Assembly (NCBI GenBank): GCA_018650165.1
Contig: JABIGM010000019.1
Location: 1 to 36,108 of the forward strand
From: Methanobacteriota archaeon
Lineage (GTDB): Archaea; Thermoplasmatota; Poseidoniia; Poseidoniales; Poseidoniaceae
Direction of reading: 5' to 3'
DNA length: 36,108 nt
The position numbers were made by a program, and so were the translations under genes. Positions 33,564 to 36,108 of the stretch are shown piece after piece. Under the pieces are notes generated by a model. The model made no database searches. It was not told the DNA's origin and worked only from the letters and a program-made list of their open reading frames with translations. Positions within the stretch are counted from its first letter, which is position 1. Each line of letters opens with the position of its first letter.

Positions 33564-34247
33564 TTATTCAACGATAGCATCGAAGAATACAGCATTCCAA
33601 GAAACATTCACTTCTTCCCCACTATCTGAAACAGTTGGGAGCACAGAGCCCGGAGGATTATTTACGCTTACTTCGACATCAAGTTCGAACACTCCTTGTC
33701 CATGAGATGAATCCATCCATTCATTCACCCAGAATTGTTTATCGTTTCCGGCTACACTCAGGCTTGTTCCATTGTAATTAGGGAATACGTATAGAACAAG
33801 TGACATAGTTTCACAATCCGAATTCATGGCACTAAGTACATTGTTTTCATGACCCCATACAGCACTCACTCCAGTCGGAGTTAAGTCGACAGATACAGTA
33901 TCGCACCGGTCTTGTAATTCACCTGATGTTTCATCATAACTAATGTCTACGAAAAGTATACCAAAGCCGTTATGAGATTCAAACATCTCGTTTGGAGCAG
34001 AAAACTCTAGAGTCACTCTTTCATCATCATTAACAACTCTCGAATCTTCATAGACAAACGAATTTTCTTCAAAATCAATAGTATAATTTTCTAAATCAAA
34101 TTGAGATTGGATATCATCCTTTAAAACGAACCAGAATACCGATGCATGATAAATTACGACCGCAACTAAAAATGTCAAAAAGATAGTCATACCATTACGA
34201 GGCTCATCTTTAGAAAAAAAGTCTTTGAGAATATTATTTTCAGTCAT
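33564..34247 (-). CDS. Hypothetical single-pass membrane protein with extracytoplasmic domain
   Basis: Residues 1-20 are charged, followed by one membrane helix (MTIFLTFLVAVVIYHASVFWF). The remaining 185 residues are acidic and beta-rich with a cysteine pair (DRCDTV and NSDCETM), likely outside the cell. No family is recognised. The gene starts one base after the stop of the polytopic gene (TAA then ATG), so the two are probably expressed together. A role as partner of that membrane protein is inferred. Composition is AT-richer than the ribosomal block. Confidence 0.72.
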   Translation of the reverse strand: MTENNILKDFFSKDEPRNGMTIFLTFLVAVVIYHASVFWFVLKDDIQSQFDLENYTIDFEENSFVYEDSRVVNDDERVTLEFSAPNEMFESHNGFGILFVDISYDETSGELQDRCDTVSVDLTPTGVSAVWGHENNVLSAMNSDCETMSLVLYVFPNYNGTSLSVAGNDKQFWVNEWMDSSHGQGVFELDVEVSVNNPPGSVLPTVSDSGEEVNVSWNAVFFDAIVE

Positions 34248-35564
34248 TTAAGCACCTCTTTCGATTGCAATATTCACAAGGATATCCATTTGCCAAATAA
34301 TAAATGAAACTAGTAAAGCCACCAAACAATATATCAAGCAAGCCCAATCAATTCTGTGAATATATTTTCTTGGAATATCAATTTCTGGGAACCACTTTTT
34401 ATCGACTCCTTTACGTAAATCTGCAGGATTACTTACCAATGTGTGGAATGATTTTTCTTCCCAACCAATTCCGAAAGCGATTATAATTCCAAGTAGTGCA
34501 GCAGTAATCATTTGATTTATTGGAATAACCGATTGTATCAATTCAAGAATTGCAGATGTAGCTACAACGATCAGTATGATTGACATTATCTTCGCCATAG
34601 GCTTTGTCTTTTCATTGATGTCAAATAATCCAAATTTGAGTAAAATGTACATGGCAATGATTGGTCTGGCAATTGTGAAATGTAAATTTGTAGTGAATAT
34701 TGACCATAATTCAAGAACCTCGCCTTTGCCTTCGCCCAAAACAAATCCAGTATCGGATCCAGTGGAATATATCGAATAACCAATTAATCCTAGAGCAAAA
34801 TAAGGCGCTATAATATACAATAATTTGTTAGGATCACCTTTTATTGCCTGGTAAACCTCAATACTCACAATTGCTAATCCAGCGGCTATTCCAATCGAAT
34901 AACCTGATGTCCACATGAAATCCCATAGAGTCGAAGTAAACGATCCTCCTCCAAGGTCGATAAAGAAGAAGTATTCTGATTGTAGAATTAATCCTGGCCA
35001 CCACATCCAAACATGACCCAGAACCAAAGTTAGGAACAAACCTGCAAGAAGTGCGATATTCCTGGTAGCATCTGTTCTCTTCTCACGAGGTGCCAATCGG
35101 AATTTGATATACACTGTGCCCCACAATAATGAAGAAGAATAGTAAACGAAGCCAGGAATGTGCAAGGCTGTAAAATTTAATCCTACAACGTCTAGTATCA
35201 GTCGGAACACTATGAACCCGGCTATTATGGAGAAGCCAATTTTGACCTGTTTGATATTTCTCAAAAATGGGACAGGGTATAGTAATGCTATTGAACAAAT
35301 GCTGGCAGCAAATATGTAGTCCATAGCAAACGCGATTTCAAGCCAAAATTGCCACACGAGTCCGTCTGTTGAAAGAACCTCCTCGTTGAAATATCCAGTT
35401 GCAGCGTTTTGAATTCCTTTTGTGATGAACATCAGGCACAAAATGTGAGCGGCTATCGCTTCATTCCATGCTAAATTTTCATTGCGTCTTACGAGACGTA
35501 ATGACAATCCACCAAGAGCGATACTTAGAATTGCACCGATAAAGAGTAAATTCGTCTCTTCCAT
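34248..35564 (-). CDS. Polytopic membrane protein of unknown family
   Basis: About eleven hydrophobic helices can be counted in this 438-residue product, the first being LLFIGAILSIALGGLSLRL and the last LIYCLVALLVSFIIWQMDI; there is no enzyme motif or domain I recognise. A short cytoplasmic segment near the end (NPADLRKGVDKKWFPEIDIP) precedes the last helix. It resembles the sensor-like membrane parts of some signalling proteins but has no kinase. The ATG at 35564 is preferred; the GTG at 35675 would overlap the upstream gene by 29 bases and add 37 residues with no helix. Middle gene of the operon. Confidence 0.75.
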   Translation of the reverse strand: MEETNLLFIGAILSIALGGLSLRLVRRNENLAWNEAIAAHILCLMFITKGIQNAATGYFNEEVLSTDGLVWQFWLEIAFAMDYIFAASICSIALLYPVPFLRNIKQVKIGFSIIAGFIVFRLILDVVGLNFTALHIPGFVYYSSSLLWGTVYIKFRLAPREKRTDATRNIALLAGLFLTLVLGHVWMWWPGLILQSEYFFFIDLGGGSFTSTLWDFMWTSGYSIGIAAGLAIVSIEVYQAIKGDPNKLLYIIAPYFALGLIGYSIYSTGSDTGFVLGEGKGEVLELWSIFTTNLHFTIARPIIAMYILLKFGLFDINEKTKPMAKIMSIILIVVATSAILELIQSVIPINQMITAALLGIIIAFGIGWEEKSFHTLVSNPADLRKGVDKKWFPEIDIPRKYIHRIDWACLIYCLVALLVSFIIWQMDILVNIAIERGA

Positions 35565-35646
35565 AATCTCGGCTAAATCAGTGTCTACAATAACTTTGGC
35601 CCGAATAGAAGTAATTTGGCTATTTTTGATCCAAGTCTGGTAATTA

Positions 35647-36108
35647 TCAAACCGGTTGGAGAGTCTGATAACCACCAGGACGCATCAATTTACCATCTCT
35701 GCATAACGCATCGACCAAATCTTCAGCAGCATCTCGTGAAATATCGCAGCGATTCGCTTCTGTCAGAACATCATTGAGAGATACAACTTGTCCTGTTTCC
35801 ACATGTATTCTTCGAACTATTTCTAGGATTGTTCTTTCTCGAATCCTATTATTTCTTGGTCGACTTTTCTCTTTCTCAATAATTTCGTCAGCTTCTTCCA
35901 TAGTAATTGGGAATTCTATATTTCTGGAATCGATATTGTGATTTCTTAATTTTTGATCTATTACACATTGAATACAATGTTCGTCAATATTTTCTCGAAG
36001 TAGTTTTTCAATAAACTGACTTCGAGAACTATACTCTCCCTCTTCACTCTTCTTCTCAATCAAGTCAATTAAATCACTACTTAGGCTCACAGATAACTGG
36101 TACTTCCT
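35647..36108 (-). CDS. RHH/winged-helix DNA-binding regulator, 5' end outside the window
   Basis: The ORF track begins at a GTG at 36090, but the frame stays open to the window edge, reading RKYQLSVSLSSDLIDLIEKK, so the true start lies beyond 36108. That start has the strand and first helix of a ribbon-helix-helix DNA-binding domain (SRSQFIEKLLREN follows). The C-terminal 75 residues (TILEIVRRIHVETGQVVSLN to DALCRDGKLMRPGGYQTLQP) match the winged-helix fold seen at the C-terminus of archaeal MCM. A CIQC pair near residue 40 could bind zinc. A two-domain DNA-binding regulator of the operon is the likely role. Confidence 0.7.
   Translation of the reverse strand, partial: RKYQLSVSLSSDLIDLIEKKSEEGEYSSRSQFIEKLLRENIDEHCIQCVIDQKLRNHNIDSRNIEFPITMEEADEIIEKEKSRPRNNRIRERTILEIVRRIHVETGQVVSLNDVLTEANRCDISRDAAEDLVDALCRDGKLMRPGGYQTLQPV

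Overview
The window looks like a chromosomal segment of a marine planktonic euryarchaeon, most probably Marine Group II (Candidatus Poseidoniales) or a close relative. The evidence is an archaeal information-processing core (Pus10, eL21, RpoF, DUF655, KsgA, SecE, Spt5, uL11, uL1, uL10, P1-type L12), a tRNA-Tyr with a bulge-helix-bulge intron, TATA-like boxes and GGTGA-type ribosome sites. These sit beside genes common in that group: a secreted M14 carboxypeptidase, an NSS-type sodium symporter, an RND/MMPL exporter, RNase R and DnaJ. The taxonomic placement is inference; no database search was possible.

Layout. 0.2-6.7 kb (+): pus10, rpl21e, rpoF, DUF655, ksgA, an unrecognised HhH/coiled-coil/zinc-ribbon protein, a 2Fe-2S ferredoxin, a 52-residue membrane protein and a CorA-type transporter. 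6.7-9.8 kb (-): a large RND exporter, divergent from tRNA-Leu(UAG). 10.0-13.5 kb: a poly-Asp, His-paired membrane protein (+) facing a coupled dnaJ-RNase R pair (-). 13.6-17.3 kb (+): secE, a Nudix-like/Spt5 fusion, uL11, uL1, uL10 and L12, followed by a 265-base structured non-coding stretch. 17.5-18.7 kb (+): two unrecognised proteins. 18.7-22.9 kb: coupled ridA, a small membrane protein and a phosphohexomutase (-), a DUF354 protein (+), and coupled uppS-Nudix (-). 22.9-25.0 kb: an unrecognised membrane protein facing an MscS channel. 25.1-31.1 kb (+): carboxypeptidase, symporter and membrane-anchored coiled-coil protein, then hisS. 31.1-33.1 kb (-): ftsZ and a secreted protein. 33.1-36.1 kb: an iteron-like repeat, intron-bearing tRNA-Tyr, a repeat-rich spacer with tRNA-like fragments, then a three-gene operon (two membrane proteins and an RHH/winged-helix DNA-binding protein) running off the right edge.

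How the genes work together. The largest block is transcription/translation machinery. Its oddities cluster at the elongation apparatus: Spt5 carries an N-terminal Nudix-like domain with a degenerate catalytic box, and the adjacent uL11 consists only of its C-terminal rRNA-binding domain. uL1 has a hairpin that would hide its ribosome site. The carboxypeptidase-symporter pair suggests peptide trimming at the cell surface coupled to uptake of the released amino acid.

The most unusual signals are the NTD-less uL11, the Nudix-like/Spt5 fusion, the SAP domain inserted in Pus10, three exact-period 13-bp repeats upstream of ftsZ, the structured RNA candidate after L12, and the tRNA-Tyr-flanked operon, which may be an integrated remnant. 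No CRISPR array, insertion sequence or rRNA was seen. No gene-free stretch exceeds 300 bases.
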